Positions 44,188-53,895 of a DNA stretch of 64,000 bases are shown piece after piece. The position numbers were made by a program, and so were the translations under genes. The notes under the pieces were generated by a model. It worked only from the letters and a program-made list of their open reading frames with translations, did not search any database and was not told where the DNA came from. Each line of letters begins with the position of its first letter. Positions within the stretch are counted from its first letter, which is position 1. The DNA lies in NCBI RefSeq assembly GCF_000427785.1, contig NZ_ATYR01000010.1, forward strand, positions 124,001 through 188,000. Direction: 5' to 3'. This stretch comes from Massilia alkalitolerans DSM 17462. Lineage in GTDB: Bacteria > Pseudomonadota > Gammaproteobacteria > Burkholderiales > Burkholderiaceae_D.

Positions 44188-44577
44188 ATGAAACCTGTGA
44201 ACCGATTCGTGCTGGCGGCGCTTGTCGCGCTCCCGCTGGCGGTCCAGGCCGCCGACCAGGAGAAGCTGCCGATCAAGCTCGACTTCCTGGCCGAAGTGAA
44301 CGTGGCCCCGGCAACACACAGCGAAGCCGGCATCTGGGGCGAAGCCGTCACCAGCGAGCGCCTGGGACGCACTTCCGGCAAGGACGACACCATGCACACT
44401 GAGGCGGTGCTGGGCGGTACGGTGGGCAACAACACCGCGGTGAATACGGTCAGCGGCAACAACGTCATCGACAGCGGTTCGTTCGCGAACGCGCAAGGCC
44501 TGCCGATGGTGATCCAGAACAGCGGTTCGAACGTGCTGATCCAGAACGCCACCGTCATCAACCTGCGCTTGCAATAG
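44188..44577 (+). CDS. Small secreted Fap-like minor subunit or nucleator
   Basis: The 129-residue protein has a signal peptide (ends AVQA|ADQ) and a C-terminal stretch 'GLPMVIQNSGSNVLIQNA' that resembles the end of the fibre protein. The middle contains an N/T/V-rich stretch ('VGNNTAVNTVSGNNVI'). It may be a minor subunit or nucleator like FapA/FapB/FapE; the order of genes does not settle which. AAGGAG precedes ATG 44188 at 7 bases. Confidence 0.65.
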   Translation: MKPVNRFVLAALVALPLAVQAADQEKLPIKLDFLAEVNVAPATHSEAGIWGEAVTSERLGRTSGKDDTMHTEAVLGGTVGNNTAVNTVSGNNVIDSGSFANAQGLPMVIQNSGSNVLIQNATVINLRLQ

Positions 44578-44590
44578 GCATGAAGGCTTT

Positions 44591-45280
44591 ATGAAAACGA
44601 CTGTCGCCATCTGTGCCGCCGTGGGCGGCATCTTGCTGGCACCCGGGTGCCTGGCATCGAGCATCGAGCTGGCCGTCGGCCAGCGCGCCACGGTGCCGGT
44701 CACCTCTCTCAAAGAGATCAAGTTTCGCAAGACCACCCGCCAGCAGTTCGACTTCAGCTGCGGCTCGGCCGCCCTGGCCACGCTGCTGACCTACCACTAC
44801 GATACCCCGGTGACCGAGAAGGAAGTCTTCGAGAAGATGTTCCTGACCGGCGACCAGGCCAAAATCCGCCAGCAGGGCTTTTCCATGCTCGACATGAAGC
44901 GCTACCTGGCCACCCGCGGCTTCGTCGGCGACGGCTTCCAGCAGCCGCTCGAAAAGCTGCTCGAGGCGAAGCTGCCCGCGATCGTCCTGATCAGCGACCG
45001 CGGCTACAACCACTTCGTGGTGATCAAGGGCGCCGAGGATGGGCGCATCCTGCTGGGCGATCCGTCCAGCGGGGCCCGCTCGGTGACGCGCGAACGCTTC
45101 ATGGAGCTGTGGGCCAACAAGCTGCTGTTCGTGGTGCACCGCTACCCGAACACGATTGCCAGGGCCGGCTTCAACGGCGCCGACGACTGGCGCGCCGCGC
45201 CGCGCGCGCCACTGGGCACCGGCATCAACCAGGAACAATACAGCCAGGGCCTGCCGAAGTTCGGCCCCGGCGATTTTTGA
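44591..45280 (+). CDS. C39-family peptidase, FapD-like
   Basis: The 229-residue protein has a Sec-type leader and a papain-like C39 domain: catalytic C57 in 'QQFDFSCGSAALATLL' with the oxyanion Gln before it, H141 in 'YNHFVVIKG' and D157 in 'LLGDPSSG'. It lacks an ABC transporter part, as does FapD, the periplasmic C39 peptidase of Fap systems that is needed for fibre export. A tail 'WRAAPRAPLGTG..' follows. It starts 13 bases after the previous gene. Confidence 0.88.
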   Translation: MKTTVAICAAVGGILLAPGCLASSIELAVGQRATVPVTSLKEIKFRKTTRQQFDFSCGSAALATLLTYHYDTPVTEKEVFEKMFLTGDQAKIRQQGFSMLDMKRYLATRGFVGDGFQQPLEKLLEAKLPAIVLISDRGYNHFVVIKGAEDGRILLGDPSSGARSVTRERFMELWANKLLFVVHRYPNTIARAGFNGADDWRAAPRAPLGTGINQEQYSQGLPKFGPGDF

Positions 45281-45290
45281 GAGGAATGCC

Positions 45291-45821
45291 ATGGACTGGC
45301 TCATCAGCTGGCCGAAATTCGCATGCCGGGCCCTCGCGGCCACGCTGCTGGCCGGAGCCTGCAGTGCAGCGCTCGCCCAAGGGAAGGTGGCCGTGATCGC
45401 CGCCGAGGAATGGGCGCCGGTCGACGAACAGACGCTCGACGCCAACCGCGGCGGCTTCGAGATGCCGGGCGGCCTCAACATCTCGCTCGGGATCGAGCGC
45501 GTGGTGTCCGTCAACGGCGAGATCCTGTCGCGCACCAACGTCGCCATTCCCGATGTGGCGTCGATGAACGCCGAACAGCTGATGCAGGCGCGCGACGCGC
45601 TCGGCACGGCGCGCCTGATCCAGATCGGCGGCAGCAACTTCGCGCCCAACGACATCGGCCTGGGCAGCGGCGCCACCCTGGTCCAGAACAGCCTGGACCA
45701 CCAGGCCATCATGGCCCAGACGACCATCAGCTCGACGGTCAACAGCATGGCGCTCATCAAAGACCTCAATTTTCACTCAACAATTCGGGATGCAATCGTG
45801 CGCTCGGCAGGAAGCCTGTAA
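45291..45821 (+). CDS. Secreted protein of the Fap-like locus
   Basis: The 176-residue protein has a signal peptide (ends AALAQ|GKV). The mature part includes 'GGFEMPGGLNISLGIERVVSVNGEIL' and a C-terminal hydrophobic segment 'GSGATLVQNSLDHQAIM' plus 'TTISSTVNSMALI', again like the fibre C-terminus. The first half resembles proteins found next to C39 peptidase and barrel genes in amyloid-like loci, but I cannot name a family. GAGGA precedes its ATG at 45291, 10 bases after the peptidase stop. Confidence 0.6.
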   Translation: MDWLISWPKFACRALAATLLAGACSAALAQGKVAVIAAEEWAPVDEQTLDANRGGFEMPGGLNISLGIERVVSVNGEILSRTNVAIPDVASMNAEQLMQARDALGTARLIQIGGSNFAPNDIGLGSGATLVQNSLDHQAIMAQTTISSTVNSMALIKDLNFHSTIRDAIVRSAGSL

Positions 45822-45857
45822 CATTGCAATATTATTAATTTGCCGATGGAGAAACGC

Positions 45858-47348
45858 ATGCCCACCCACGTCGCGCGCCTAGGCGCCGCGAGCCTCGCGG
45901 CAATGCTGCTGGCCCCTGTCGCCCAGGCCCAGGGCACGCCTGCCGCCGAACCGGACAAGGCTGCCGAACTGGCCACGCTGAAGGCAGAACTGGCCGCCCA
46001 GCGCGAACTGGTCGACCGCCTGATGCGCGAACTGCAGGCGCAGCGCGCCAAGATCGACCGCATCGAGGAAAGGCGCGACGACGCCCGCCCGGTGCTGGCC
46101 GAGAACCTGGAACTGCCCCCGCGCGTCGACGACCTGCTGCTGTCCGAGCAGCGCGGTACCGGTGGCCAGAACGGCGGCGCGCAGGCAGGACAGAACACCA
46201 CCCAGAACAACCAGCCGGCCCCGGCGCAGAACAATGCCCCGCGCACCGCGCAGAACGGCAACGCGCCGAACAACGGCCGGCCGCCCTCGACCCCGGCGCC
46301 GGTCGTGCCCGGCCCGGCCCCGGCGACCGCCCGTCCGCCGGCCCAGGCAGTCGCCGCCAGCCGTATCCAGAACAACCAGAAGGACCAGCGCCCGCCCGAA
46401 GTGGCGCCGCTGTTCGAAGCCCCGGGCGTGCTGACCCCGCGCGGCAAGTACATCCTCGAACCCGCCCTGCAGTTCGGCTACTCGTCGAGCAACCGCGTGG
46501 CCCTGGTCGGCTACACCGTGATCCCGGCCCTCCTGATCGGCCTGGTGGACGTGCGCGAGGTCAAGCGCAACACCTTCACCGGCTCGCTCACCGGCCGCAC
46601 CGGCCTGAACAACCGCATGGAAGTCGAGGTCAAGGTGCCCTACGTGTACCGCTCGGACGCCACCGTCAGCCGCGAGATCTTCACCGGCACCGCGGTCGAG
46701 CGCGTGTTCGACACCAGCGGCAAGGCCCTGGGCGATGTCGAAATCGCCAGCCGCTACCAGCTGAACAACGGCGGCCCGGACAAGGCCTATTACATCGGCG
46801 GCCTGCGCTACAAGTCGACCACCGGCAAGGACCCGTTCGAAGTCGTCACCGACTGCCAGACCCGCTGCATCGGCGAGAACGTGACCGGCACCGGCCTGCC
46901 GCTGTCGCTGCCGACCGGCTCGGGCTTCCACTCGCTGCAGGGCAGCCTGACCTGGCTGTTCCCGTCCGACCCGGCGGTCTTCTTCGGCAACCTCAGCTAC
47001 CTGCACAACTTCAAGCGCAGCAACGTGCAGCGCCTGGTGCGCAACGGCATCCGCGAACCGCTGGGCGAGCTGGCGCCGGGCGCGATCATCGGCTTCAACT
47101 TCGGCATGGGCCTGGCGCTGAACGACAAGGCCTCGCTCAGCCTCGGCTACGACCACAGCACGGTGGCGCGCATGAAGCAGAACGGCCGCACGGTACCGGG
47201 CTCGGTGCGGACCCAGCTCGGCACCCTGCTGATCGGCTATTCCTACCGCTTCAACGAGAAGCGCTCGCTGTCGGTGGCGGTGGGCGCCGGCGTGACGCGC
47301 GATACCCCGGACGTGTCGCTGACGATACGGATGCCGCTCAGTTTCTGA
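45858..47348 (+). CDS. FapF-like outer-membrane transporter with N-terminal coiled coil
   Basis: The 496-residue protein has a signal peptide (ends AQAQ|GTP), a coiled coil at about 33-73 ('AELATLKAELAAQRELVDRL...'), a Gln/Asn/Pro/Ala-rich linker (about 100-180) and a beta-barrel (about 195-496) ending in Phe (MPLSF). This is the layout of FapF, the trimeric outer-membrane pore that secretes Fap fibres and whose coiled coil gates it. A C-x4-C pair (CQTRC region, near 335) may form a loop disulfide. ATG 45858 has GGAG at 6 bases; an ATG at 45846 lacks one. Confidence 0.82.
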   Translation: MPTHVARLGAASLAAMLLAPVAQAQGTPAAEPDKAAELATLKAELAAQRELVDRLMRELQAQRAKIDRIEERRDDARPVLAENLELPPRVDDLLLSEQRGTGGQNGGAQAGQNTTQNNQPAPAQNNAPRTAQNGNAPNNGRPPSTPAPVVPGPAPATARPPAQAVAASRIQNNQKDQRPPEVAPLFEAPGVLTPRGKYILEPALQFGYSSSNRVALVGYTVIPALLIGLVDVREVKRNTFTGSLTGRTGLNNRMEVEVKVPYVYRSDATVSREIFTGTAVERVFDTSGKALGDVEIASRYQLNNGGPDKAYYIGGLRYKSTTGKDPFEVVTDCQTRCIGENVTGTGLPLSLPTGSGFHSLQGSLTWLFPSDPAVFFGNLSYLHNFKRSNVQRLVRNGIREPLGELAPGAIIGFNFGMGLALNDKASLSLGYDHSTVARMKQNGRTVPGSVRTQLGTLLIGYSYRFNEKRSLSVAVGAGVTRDTPDVSLTIRMPLSF

Positions 47349-47465
47349 TGGGTTTCTACCAGGTTTCTGATAGCTGATGGGCCGCTGCTGGAGACCGGCG
47401 GCCCACACTAAAAAAAGGGAGGCGCACGATTGAAAAAAGTTCCTTCCCTTTTAAAAAATTGCCTC

Positions 47466-47471
47466 TATAAT
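47466..47471 (+). promoter_or_regulatory. -10 box of the cold-shock gene
   Basis: A perfect TATAAT precedes the cold-shock gene by 93 bases, giving an 85-base leader, as is common for csp genes whose leader acts in cold regulation. No good -35 is seen. A GC hairpin at 47378-47405 lies just after the FapF-like gene but lacks a T tract. Confidence 0.5.
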
Positions 47472-47563
47472 CATTTTTGCAATGTTGAGCACGCCGCTGG
47501 ATCCACTACCTCCTGACGTCCGACAAAGCAATAACATAGATAAACTTCATTGAGGGAATTACC

Positions 47564-47770
47564 ATGGCGACTGGCACTGTAAAGTGGTTTAACGATGCAA
47601 AAGGTTTCGGCTTCATCACCCCGGACGGCGGTGGCGAAGACGTCTTTGCACACTTCTCGGCCATCAACACCCAAGGCTTCAAGTCGCTGGCGGAAAACCA
47701 GCGCGTGAGCTTCGACATCACTGCCGGCCCGAAGGGCAAGCAGGCTGCGAACATTCAGCCACAGGCCTGA
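47564..47770 (+). CDS. Cold-shock domain protein
   Basis: The 68-residue CspA-family protein has '[19 protein letters not shown]' with RNP1 (KGFGFI) and RNP2 (VFAHF) and ends '[14 protein letters not shown]'. It binds single-stranded RNA/DNA and acts as an RNA chaperone. GAGGG precedes the ATG. It is monocistronic with a terminator at 47813-47844. Confidence 0.95.
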   Translation: MATGTVKWFNDAKGFGFITPDGGGEDVFAHFSAINTQGFKSLAENQRVSFDITAGPKGKQAANIQPQA

Positions 47771-47803
47771 GACACCACTGCTGCGCTCCCCAGGGAGCGC
47801 GCC

Positions 47804-47844
47804 AAAAACAAAAGAGCACGTCGACAGACGTGCTCTTTGTTTTT
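47804..47844. terminator. Bidirectional intrinsic terminator
   Basis: AGAGCACGTC/GACGTGCTCT (47813-47822 and 47827-47836) with a GACA loop has a T-rich run to the right and an A-rich run to the left. It can end both the cold-shock transcript and the leftward DUF971 transcript. Confidence 0.85.
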
Positions 47845-47866
47845 GTGGGCCCGGTTCAGGCAGAGG

Positions 47867-48283
47867 TCAGTGATGATGCCCGCAGCCCGACTTCGGCGCC
47901 GCGCCCGGCAGTTCGGTGCCTGGCTCGCGCCCGCTGTCGCCCGCGAAGCCGGCCGCATGCAGGCGGTCCAGGTATTGCTGCCACAGCGAGGCCTGCTCGC
48001 TGCCCAGCTTGTACAGGTAATCCCAGGTGAAGATGCCGCTGCCGTGGCCGTCGTCGAACAGGGGCTTGATCGCGTAGTTGCCGACCGGCTCCACGCCGGT
48101 GATGCCGACCTCGCGCTTGCCGAGTTGCAAAACTTCCTGGCCTGGGCCGTGGCCCTTCACTTCGGCCGAGGGCGAGTATACCCGCATCAGCTCAAAAGGG
48201 ATGGAAAAGCTGCTGCCGTCGTCGAAGGCGATTTCCAGCACGCGCGATTTCTGGCGCACGGCGATATCGAGTGGGTTGGGCAT
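47867..48283 (-). CDS. DUF971-family protein
   Basis: The 138-residue protein has the DUF971 core ('LEIAFDDGSSFSIPFELMRVYSPSAEV', 'VGITGVEPVGNYAIKPLFDDGHGSGIFTWDYLYKLG', split here). The fold relates to gamma-butyrobetaine hydroxylase N-terminal and Fe-S-assembly-linked domains. The C-terminus ends 'PKSGCGHHH', a possible metal-binding tail. GAGGAG precedes ATG 48283. Confidence 0.85.
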   Translation of the reverse strand: MPNPLDIAVRQKSRVLEIAFDDGSSFSIPFELMRVYSPSAEVKGHGPGQEVLQLGKREVGITGVEPVGNYAIKPLFDDGHGSGIFTWDYLYKLGSEQASLWQQYLDRLHAAGFAGDSGREPGTELPGAAPKSGCGHHH

Positions 48284-48293
48284 GGGTCTCCTC

Positions 48294-48731
48294 TTATTCG
48301 TTGAAGTGCTTCGCGATCGCGGCGGCCAGGTCCGGCAGCAGTGCGCGGCGCGCCGCCAGGACCTCGTCGCCGGTCTGGCGTGCGGCGTGCGCCCACACCG
48401 GCGCCGGGAAGTGCGCATCGTCCGCATAGCGCGGAATGATATGCCAGTGCAGGTGCGGCACCACGTTGCCGAGGCTGGCCACGTTGACCTTCAGCGGCTG
48501 CATGACCTCGCGCACCGCCTGCTCGACCTGGTACACGGCCTCGTTCAGCAGCAGGCGGTCGTCATGCGACAAATCGCTCATCTCGCGCACGTGCTCGCGC
48601 CAGATCACGCGGCAAAAGCCCGGATAGGCCGCATCGTCGACCAGGATGACCGAAAGCTTCTCGTCCTGCCAGACCACCGGCACCGTCAGGTGGCACAGTT
48701 CGCAGCCGGTTTCGCGCACGACTTCCTTCAT
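48294..48731 (-). CDS. HIT-family protein
   Basis: The 145-residue protein has the histidine triad H93-L-H95-W-H97-I and an N-terminal '[21 protein letters not shown]' with a C-x2-C pair. HIT proteins hydrolyse nucleotide-phosphoramidate or dinucleoside polyphosphate bonds; the substrate is unknown. Its ATG overlaps the TGA of the upstream oxidoreductase (ATGA), suggesting coupling. Confidence 0.88.
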   Translation of the reverse strand: MKEVVRETGCELCHLTVPVVWQDEKLSVILVDDAAYPGFCRVIWREHVREMSDLSHDDRLLLNEAVYQVEQAVREVMQPLKVNVASLGNVVPHLHWHIIPRYADDAHFPAPVWAHAARQTGDEVLAARRALLPDLAAAIAKHFNE

Positions 48732-51700
48732 ACCAGTACCCTTTCGATGCCGCCGTTGTTGGCGCGGGCGACGTAGTCGGGCATCCAGTTCTCGCCCAGC
48801 AGGTGCCTGGCCATCTCGACCACGATGTAGTCGGCGGTGGTGCCGGAATCATGGTTGTAGCGCGACAGGCCCTGCAGGCAGGACGGGCAGCTGGTCAGGA
48901 TCTTGACGTCGCCCTTGAAGCCGTCGTCGCGCAGTTTATCCGCGCCCTTCTCCATCTCGCCCTGCTTGCGCGAACGCACCTGGGTAGCGATGTCCGGACG
49001 GCTCACGGCGAAGGTGCCGGATTCGCCGCAGCAGCGGTCGTTCTTCTCAATCTTGACATTGTCCACGGTGGAGACCAGCGCGTTGACGGTCTTGAGCGAA
49101 TCCTGCATCTTCATCGGGGTGTGGCAGGGGTCGTGGTACATGTAGCGGGTACCGGTGACGCCTTCCAGCTTCACCCCTTTTTCCATCAGGTATTCGTGGA
49201 TGTCGATGAGGCGGCAGCCCGGGAAGATCTTGTCGAACTCGTAGTTCGCCAGCGAGTCGTAGCAGGTGCCGCACGACACCACGACCGTCTTGATGTCGAG
49301 GTAGTTCAGCGTGTTGGCCATGCGGTGGAACAGCACGCGGTTGTCCGTCACCATCTTGTCGGCCTTGTCGTACTGGCCGGCGCCGCGCTGGGGATAGCCG
49401 CAGCACAGGTAGCCCGGCGGCAGCACGGTCTGCACGCCCACTTCCCACAGCATCGCCTGGGTCGCCAGGCCCACCTGCGAGAACAGGCGCTCCGAACCGC
49501 AGCCCGGGAAGTAGAACACGGCTTCGGTGTCGGCGTTGGTCGCCTTCGGGTTGCGGATGATCGGGATGACCTTGTCGTCCTCGATGTCCAGCAGCGCACG
49601 CGCCGTCTTCTTCGGCAGGTTGCCCGGCATTTTCTTGTTGATGAAGTGGATCACCTGCTCGCGCACCGGCGCCTTGCCGGTGGTCGGGGGCGGTGCTTCC
49701 ACCTGCGGCTTGGCCAGGCCGCGCAGTAGCTGGTTGCCCAGACGCTGGGCCTTGTAGCCCCAGTCGACCATTACCTTGCGGGTGGCGTTGATGGTGGTCG
49801 GGTCGGTCGCGTTTAGGAAGAACATGCCGGCGCGCTGGGCCGGCTTGAAGCTGCGCTTGTCCATCTTGCGCAGCAGGTTACGCATGTTCATCGAGACGTC
49901 GCCGAAGTCGATGTTGACCGGGCACGGCGTCACGCACTTGTGACACACGGTGCAGTGGTCGGACACGTCCTCGAACTCTTCCCAGTGTCTGATCGACACG
50001 CCGCGGCGGGTCTGCTCTTCATACAGGAAGGCTTCGATCAGCGCCGAGGTGGCCAGGATCTTGTCGCGCGGCGAATACAGCAGGTTCGATTGCGGCACGT
50101 GGGTGGTGCAGACCGGCTTGCACTTGCCGCAGCGCAGGCAGTCCTTGATGCTGTTGGCGATCTCACCGATGTCGCTCTGCTGCATGATGAGCGATTCGTG
50201 GCCCATCAGGCCGAAGGACGGCGTGTAGGCGTTGCGCAGGTCGGCCGATACCGCCGTCGTGTTGAGCAGCTTGCCCTTGTTGAAACGGCCTTCCGGGTCG
50301 ACACGTTCCTTGTAGTCGCGGAATTCGCGGATCTCGTCGTCGGTCAGGAACTCGAGCTTGGTGATGCCGATGCCGTGCTCGCCCGAGATCACGCCGTCCA
50401 GCGAACGGGCCAGCTTCATGATGCGCTCGACCGCGGCATGCGCATCCTGCAGCATCGCGTAGTCGTCCGAGTTCACCGGCAGGTTGGTGTGCACGTTGCC
50501 GTCGCCGGCGTGCATGTGCAGGGCCACGAATACGCGCGAGCGCAGCACGCGCTTGTGGATCGCCGTGCATTCGTCGAGGATGCATTTGTAGGCCGCACCG
50601 TTGAAGATCTGGCGCAGCTGCGCACGCAGTTCCTGCTTCCAGGAGACGCGGATGCTGTGGTCCTGCACCACATCGAACAGCAGCGCGTCCGGCTGGACGC
50701 CGATGCGCTGGTCCAGGGTCGACGACAGGTGGTCCAGGCCCAGCTCGTCCAGCTTCCCGCGCACGTCGACCAGCTTCTGGTCGAGGTTGGCGAGGATGAA
50801 GCCCCAGCGTGCATAAACCAGCTCCACCAGCGCCACCGCCTGTTGCGGGCGGTCGCCCAGGATCTCGTTGCGGTCGACGGTGTCGCCGGTGGCGTCGTCG
50901 CTCTTCTCGATCGGCAGGTGCTCGTTGGCGAGGTACTGGCGCAGCTCGCCGGCCAGCTGCAGCTTGTTCTTGATCGACAGCTCGACGTTGATGCGCTCGA
51001 TGCCGTCGGTGTACTCGCCCATGCGGTTCAGCGGAATCACCACGTCTTCGTTGATCTTGAAGGCGTTGGTGTGGCGCGCGATGGCCGCGGTGCGGGCGCG
51101 GTCGAGCCAGAATTTCTTGCGCGCTTCCGCGCTCACGGCCACGAAACCTTCGCCGACGCGGGTGTTCGCCAGGCGCACCACTTCCGAGGCCGCGATGGCG
51201 ACCGCGTTCTCGTCGTCGCCGACGATGTCGCCGAACAGCGCCATCTTGGGCAGCACGCCGCGCTTGGATTTGGTCGCATAGCCGACCGCGCGCAGGTAGC
51301 GCTCATCCAGGTGCTCCAGGCCCGCCAGGCGGATCGTCGAGAAGGCCGGGTCGCCGTTCTTCGGCAGGCCGTCGAGGTAGTCCTTGATCTCGACAATCGA
51401 CGGGATCGCGTCGCGCGCCTGGCCGAAGAATTCCAGCGCCACGGTGCGGGTGAACTTCGGCATCTTGTGCAGGATCCAGCGCGCCGAGGTGATCAGGCCG
51501 TCGGTGCCCTCTTTCTGGATGCCCGGCAGGCCGGCCAGGAATTTGTCGGTGACGTCCTTGCCCAGGCCTTCCTTGCGGAAGCGGCGGCCTTCGATGATGA
51601 GGGTCTCGGTGCGGAACGGCGTGCCCTTAACGGCGCCGCGCGGCGTCGGATGGGTCCATTCGAGTTTAAACGTGGCGACCGGCGCGTCGTGGATCTTCGA

Positions 51701-52735
51701 CAGGTTGTGGTCCATGCGCGTGACTTCCAGCCAGTCGCCGTTCGGGTCGACCATGCGCCAGGAAGCCAGGTTGTCGAGCGCGGTGCCCCACAGGACGGCC
51801 TTCTTGCCGCCCGCGTTCATCGCGATGTTCCCGCCGATGCAGGACGCGTGGGCCGAGGTCGGGTCGACCGCGAACACGAAGCCGGCTTTTTCCGCCGCCT
51901 GCGACACGCGCTGGGTGACCACGCCGGCGTAGGTGTGGATGGTCGCGTATTCGCGGTCCACGCCCGGCAGGCGGCTCAATTCGACTTCGCCGATGCCGAT
52001 CAGCTTTTCGGTGTTGATCACGGCCGACATCGGCGTGAGCGGAATGGCGCCGCCGGTATAGCCGGTGCCGCCGCCGCGCGGGATGATGGTCAGGCCCAGT
52101 TCGATGCAGCCCTTGACCAGGCCGGCCATCTCCTCTTCGCTGTCGGGCAGCAGGACCAGGAAGGGGTATTCGACGCGCCAGTCGGTGGCGTCGGTGACGT
52201 GCGAGGTCCGGTGCATGCCGTCGAAGCGGATGTTGCGCTTGTCGGTGTAGGCGCCGAGCACCTGCTTTGCGCGCTTGCGCAGGTCATAGGTCTCGCGGAA
52301 CTCGCGCGCGAAATCGTCGACGGCCTTGCGGGCGGCGGCCAGGAGCTGTTCGACCGCGGCGCTGCGCGATGCGGATGCTTCGGCCTCGCCTTCGGCGGCG
52401 TCCACGCTCAGGCGGCGCTTGTCGACTTCGCCCAGGCGGTGGTGCAAGGCGTCGATCAGCTTCTGGCGGCGCTTCGGGTTGTCCAGCAGGTCGTCCTGCA
52501 GGTAGGGATTGCGGCGCACCACCCAGATATCGCCCAGCACCTCGTACAGCATGCGCGCCGAGCGGCCGGTCTGGCGCGCCCCGCGCAGTTCGTCGAGCAG
52601 GCGCCATGAGGACTCGCCCAGCAGGCGGATCACGATCTCGCGATCGGAGAACGAGGTGTAGTTGTAGGGGATCTCGCGCAGTCGTGCAGGAGCATTGTCG
52701 GCGAGCAGGGTATGGATGTGTGCGGGCGCGTTCAT
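48728..52735 (-). CDS. FAD-linked dehydrogenase with DUF3683 and Fe-S/CCG domains
   Basis: The 1335-residue fusion has an N-terminal DUF3683 region (about 1-190), an FAD-binding type-4 domain with '[16 protein letters not shown]' near 217, an FAD-oxidase C-terminal domain (about 560-810, '[15 protein letters not shown]'), two 4Fe-4S motifs ('[11 protein letters not shown]' near 863, '[11 protein letters not shown]' near 927) and two CCG-type domains ('CCGYPQRG' near 1110, 'CCGESG' near 1233). This is a single-chain D-lactate/glycolate-dehydrogenase-like enzyme feeding the respiratory chain; the substrate is not proven. ATG 52735 fits the family start; ATG 52777 is also in frame. Confidence 0.85.
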   Translation of the reverse strand: MNAPAHIHTLLADNAPARLREIPYNYTSFSDREIVIRLLGESSWRLLDELRGARQTGRSARMLYEVLGDIWVVRRNPYLQDDLLDNPKRRQKLIDALHHRLGEVDKRRLSVDAAEGEAEASASRSAAVEQLLAAARKAVDDFAREFRETYDLRKRAKQVLGAYTDKRNIRFDGMHRTSHVTDATDWRVEYPFLVLLPDSEEEMAGLVKGCIELGLTIIPRGGGTGYTGGAIPLTPMSAVINTEKLIGIGEVELSRLPGVDREYATIHTYAGVVTQRVSQAAEKAGFVFAVDPTSAHASCIGGNIAMNAGGKKAVLWGTALDNLASWRMVDPNGDWLEVTRMDHNLSKIHDAPVATFKLEWTHPTPRGAVKGTPFRTETLIIEGRRFRKEGLGKDVTDKFLAGLPGIQKEGTDGLITSARWILHKMPKFTRTVALEFFGQARDAIPSIVEIKDYLDGLPKNGDPAFSTIRLAGLEHLDERYLRAVGYATKSKRGVLPKMALFGDIVGDDENAVAIAASEVVRLANTRVGEGFVAVSAEARKKFWLDRARTAAIARHTNAFKINEDVVIPLNRMGEYTDGIERINVELSIKNKLQLAGELRQYLANEHLPIEKSDDATGDTVDRNEILGDRPQQAVALVELVYARWGFILANLDQKLVDVRGKLDELGLDHLSSTLDQRIGVQPDALLFDVVQDHSIRVSWKQELRAQLRQIFNGAAYKCILDECTAIHKRVLRSRVFVALHMHAGDGNVHTNLPVNSDDYAMLQDAHAAVERIMKLARSLDGVISGEHGIGITKLEFLTDDEIREFRDYKERVDPEGRFNKGKLLNTTAVSADLRNAYTPSFGLMGHESLIMQQSDIGEIANSIKDCLRCGKCKPVCTTHVPQSNLLYSPRDKILATSALIEAFLYEEQTRRGVSIRHWEEFEDVSDHCTVCHKCVTPCPVNIDFGDVSMNMRNLLRKMDKRSFKPAQRAGMFFLNATDPTTINATRKVMVDWGYKAQRLGNQLLRGLAKPQVEAPPPTTGKAPVREQVIHFINKKMPGNLPKKTARALLDIEDDKVIPIIRNPKATNADTEAVFYFPGCGSERLFSQVGLATQAMLWEVGVQTVLPPGYLCCGYPQRGAGQYDKADKMVTDNRVLFHRMANTLNYLDIKTVVVSCGTCYDSLANYEFDKIFPGCRLIDIHEYLMEKGVKLEGVTGTRYMYHDPCHTPMKMQDSLKTVNALVSTVDNVKIEKNDRCCGESGTFAVSRPDIATQVRSRKQGEMEKGADKLRDDGFKGDVKILTSCPSCLQGLSRYNHDSGTTADYIVVEMARHLLGENWMPDYVARANNGGIERVLV

Positions 52736-52946
52736 GAGATGCAGGGCGTCGGTCGGACGGGTCCGAAGGACGTTCATTCTAGCTTATTGCGCTGCACCAC
52801 GCTGGACGCTGGCTAGAATCAAAGGAAAGGGCACGCAAGAAAATTCCAACAGCGGGCAAAAGATGCAAATTACGTTTGCAAAAAGCTGCTCACATGCATC
52901 ATTCGTTTGCCTCCCGCTCTCGAATGGCATATTGCATAAGGATGCT

Positions 52947-53267
52947 TCAGCGCTGCTGTGCCGGCGCCTGGCGGATCAGGCGCTCCAGCCGGGCCTTTGC
53001 TCCCTCGTTCATCTCGACCGAGCGCAGGCAGTCGACGACCTCGGCACGCACCGGCTCGCGCATGGTCAGGTTGCAGGTATGGGCGAGTTCGACGAGAAAG
53101 TTGCGGTCCCCTTCCGGCATGGCGGCGATGCCCGGCCAGACCAGGCCGAGTTGCTCGTTGGTGGACTCCTTGTGCGAGCTCAGCATGTATTTGGCGCCGA
53201 GGACACCGAACACTGCCAGGGCGGCCAGGACGAGGAACAGGGAAAGAAGGCTTGGGGACTTGTTCAT
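52947..53267 (-). CDS. Small membrane-anchored unknown protein
   Basis: The 106-residue protein has one N-terminal membrane helix (about 8-26, 'LLSLFLVLAALAVFGVLGAKYML') and a short polar C-terminal domain with two cysteines (C64 and C79 region, 'ELAHTCNLTMRE', 'VVDCLRS'). No family is recognised. It has a near neighbour, the transglutaminase-like gene, 25 bases upstream in the same direction. Confidence 0.6.
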   Translation of the reverse strand: MNKSPSLLSLFLVLAALAVFGVLGAKYMLSSHKESTNEQLGLVWPGIAAMPEGDRNFLVELAHTCNLTMREPVRAEVVDCLRSVEMNEGAKARLERLIRQAPAQQR

Positions 53268-53292
53268 GGCCCGCATGATACCCGACCCGGCG

Positions 53293-53889
53293 TCAGGGCG
53301 GATCGCCGGCCAGGTCGGGCAGGCCGGCCAGCACCTGCTCGACCGTGTCGCAGCGCTCCAGCACCTCGACCACGACCGGCAGCGGTTCGGCCAGCACGCC
53401 GGGCAGGTAGCGCTCCTGCGGGTCGCTCAGGCTGAAGGCGAGCAGCTCGCGCGGCGGGTCGAAGCGGGCGTCGATGCCGGGCTTGTTGCCGCGTGGGTCG
53501 AGCCGGTACCAGCCAAAGTCCGCCAGCCAGACCGCGTTCAGCCCGTGCAGGCAATACGGCGCGGCGCTATCGCCAGTCGCCAGGCGCTGGTAGCACAGGC
53601 CCGCCGGGATACCGTTGGCCCTGAGCAGGGCCGCCAGCAGGTGGCTCTTGGCGTAGCAGAATCCCGTCCCATGGCGCAGCACGCTTGACGCGCGGCAGGT
53701 GACCGGATTGCGCCGGAAATCGGCGCTGTGCGCGATCTCGTCGCGGACGAATTCGAAGCAGGCGCGCACGATGTCGGCTTCCGAGCTTGCCCCTGCCGCC
53801 AGGCGGCGCGCGGTGGCCGCTACCTCCGGATGATCGGCATCGATCCAGGTGCCGGCGCCGAGGTAGGCTTGCAGTCCAGTGCGGTCCAT
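53293..53889 (-). CDS. Transglutaminase-like cysteine protease-fold protein
   Basis: The 198-residue protein has the catalytic triad of the transglutaminase core: C78 in 'HGTGFCYAKSHLLAALLRA', H115 in 'CLHGLNAVWL' and D131 in 'YRLDPRG'. Bacterial members act as peptidases or amide-modifying enzymes; the substrate is unknown. There is no signal peptide, so it is probably cytosolic. The YqaA-like gene ends only 6 bases upstream. Confidence 0.87.
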   Translation of the reverse strand: MDRTGLQAYLGAGTWIDADHPEVAATARRLAAGASSEADIVRACFEFVRDEIAHSADFRRNPVTCRASSVLRHGTGFCYAKSHLLAALLRANGIPAGLCYQRLATGDSAAPYCLHGLNAVWLADFGWYRLDPRGNKPGIDARFDPPRELLAFSLSDPQERYLPGVLAEPLPVVVEVLERCDTVEQVLAGLPDLAGDPP

Positions 53890-53895
53890 GCCCCG

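Noticed and set aside
47378-47405. Terminator after the FapF-like gene
   Set aside because: An 8-bp stem is present but it is followed by A-rich, not T-rich, sequence, so I do not call it a terminator.
49940-52609. 889-codon frame antisense to the FAD/Fe-S dehydrogenase
   Set aside because: The sense strand has clear cofactor motifs throughout; this is a shadow.
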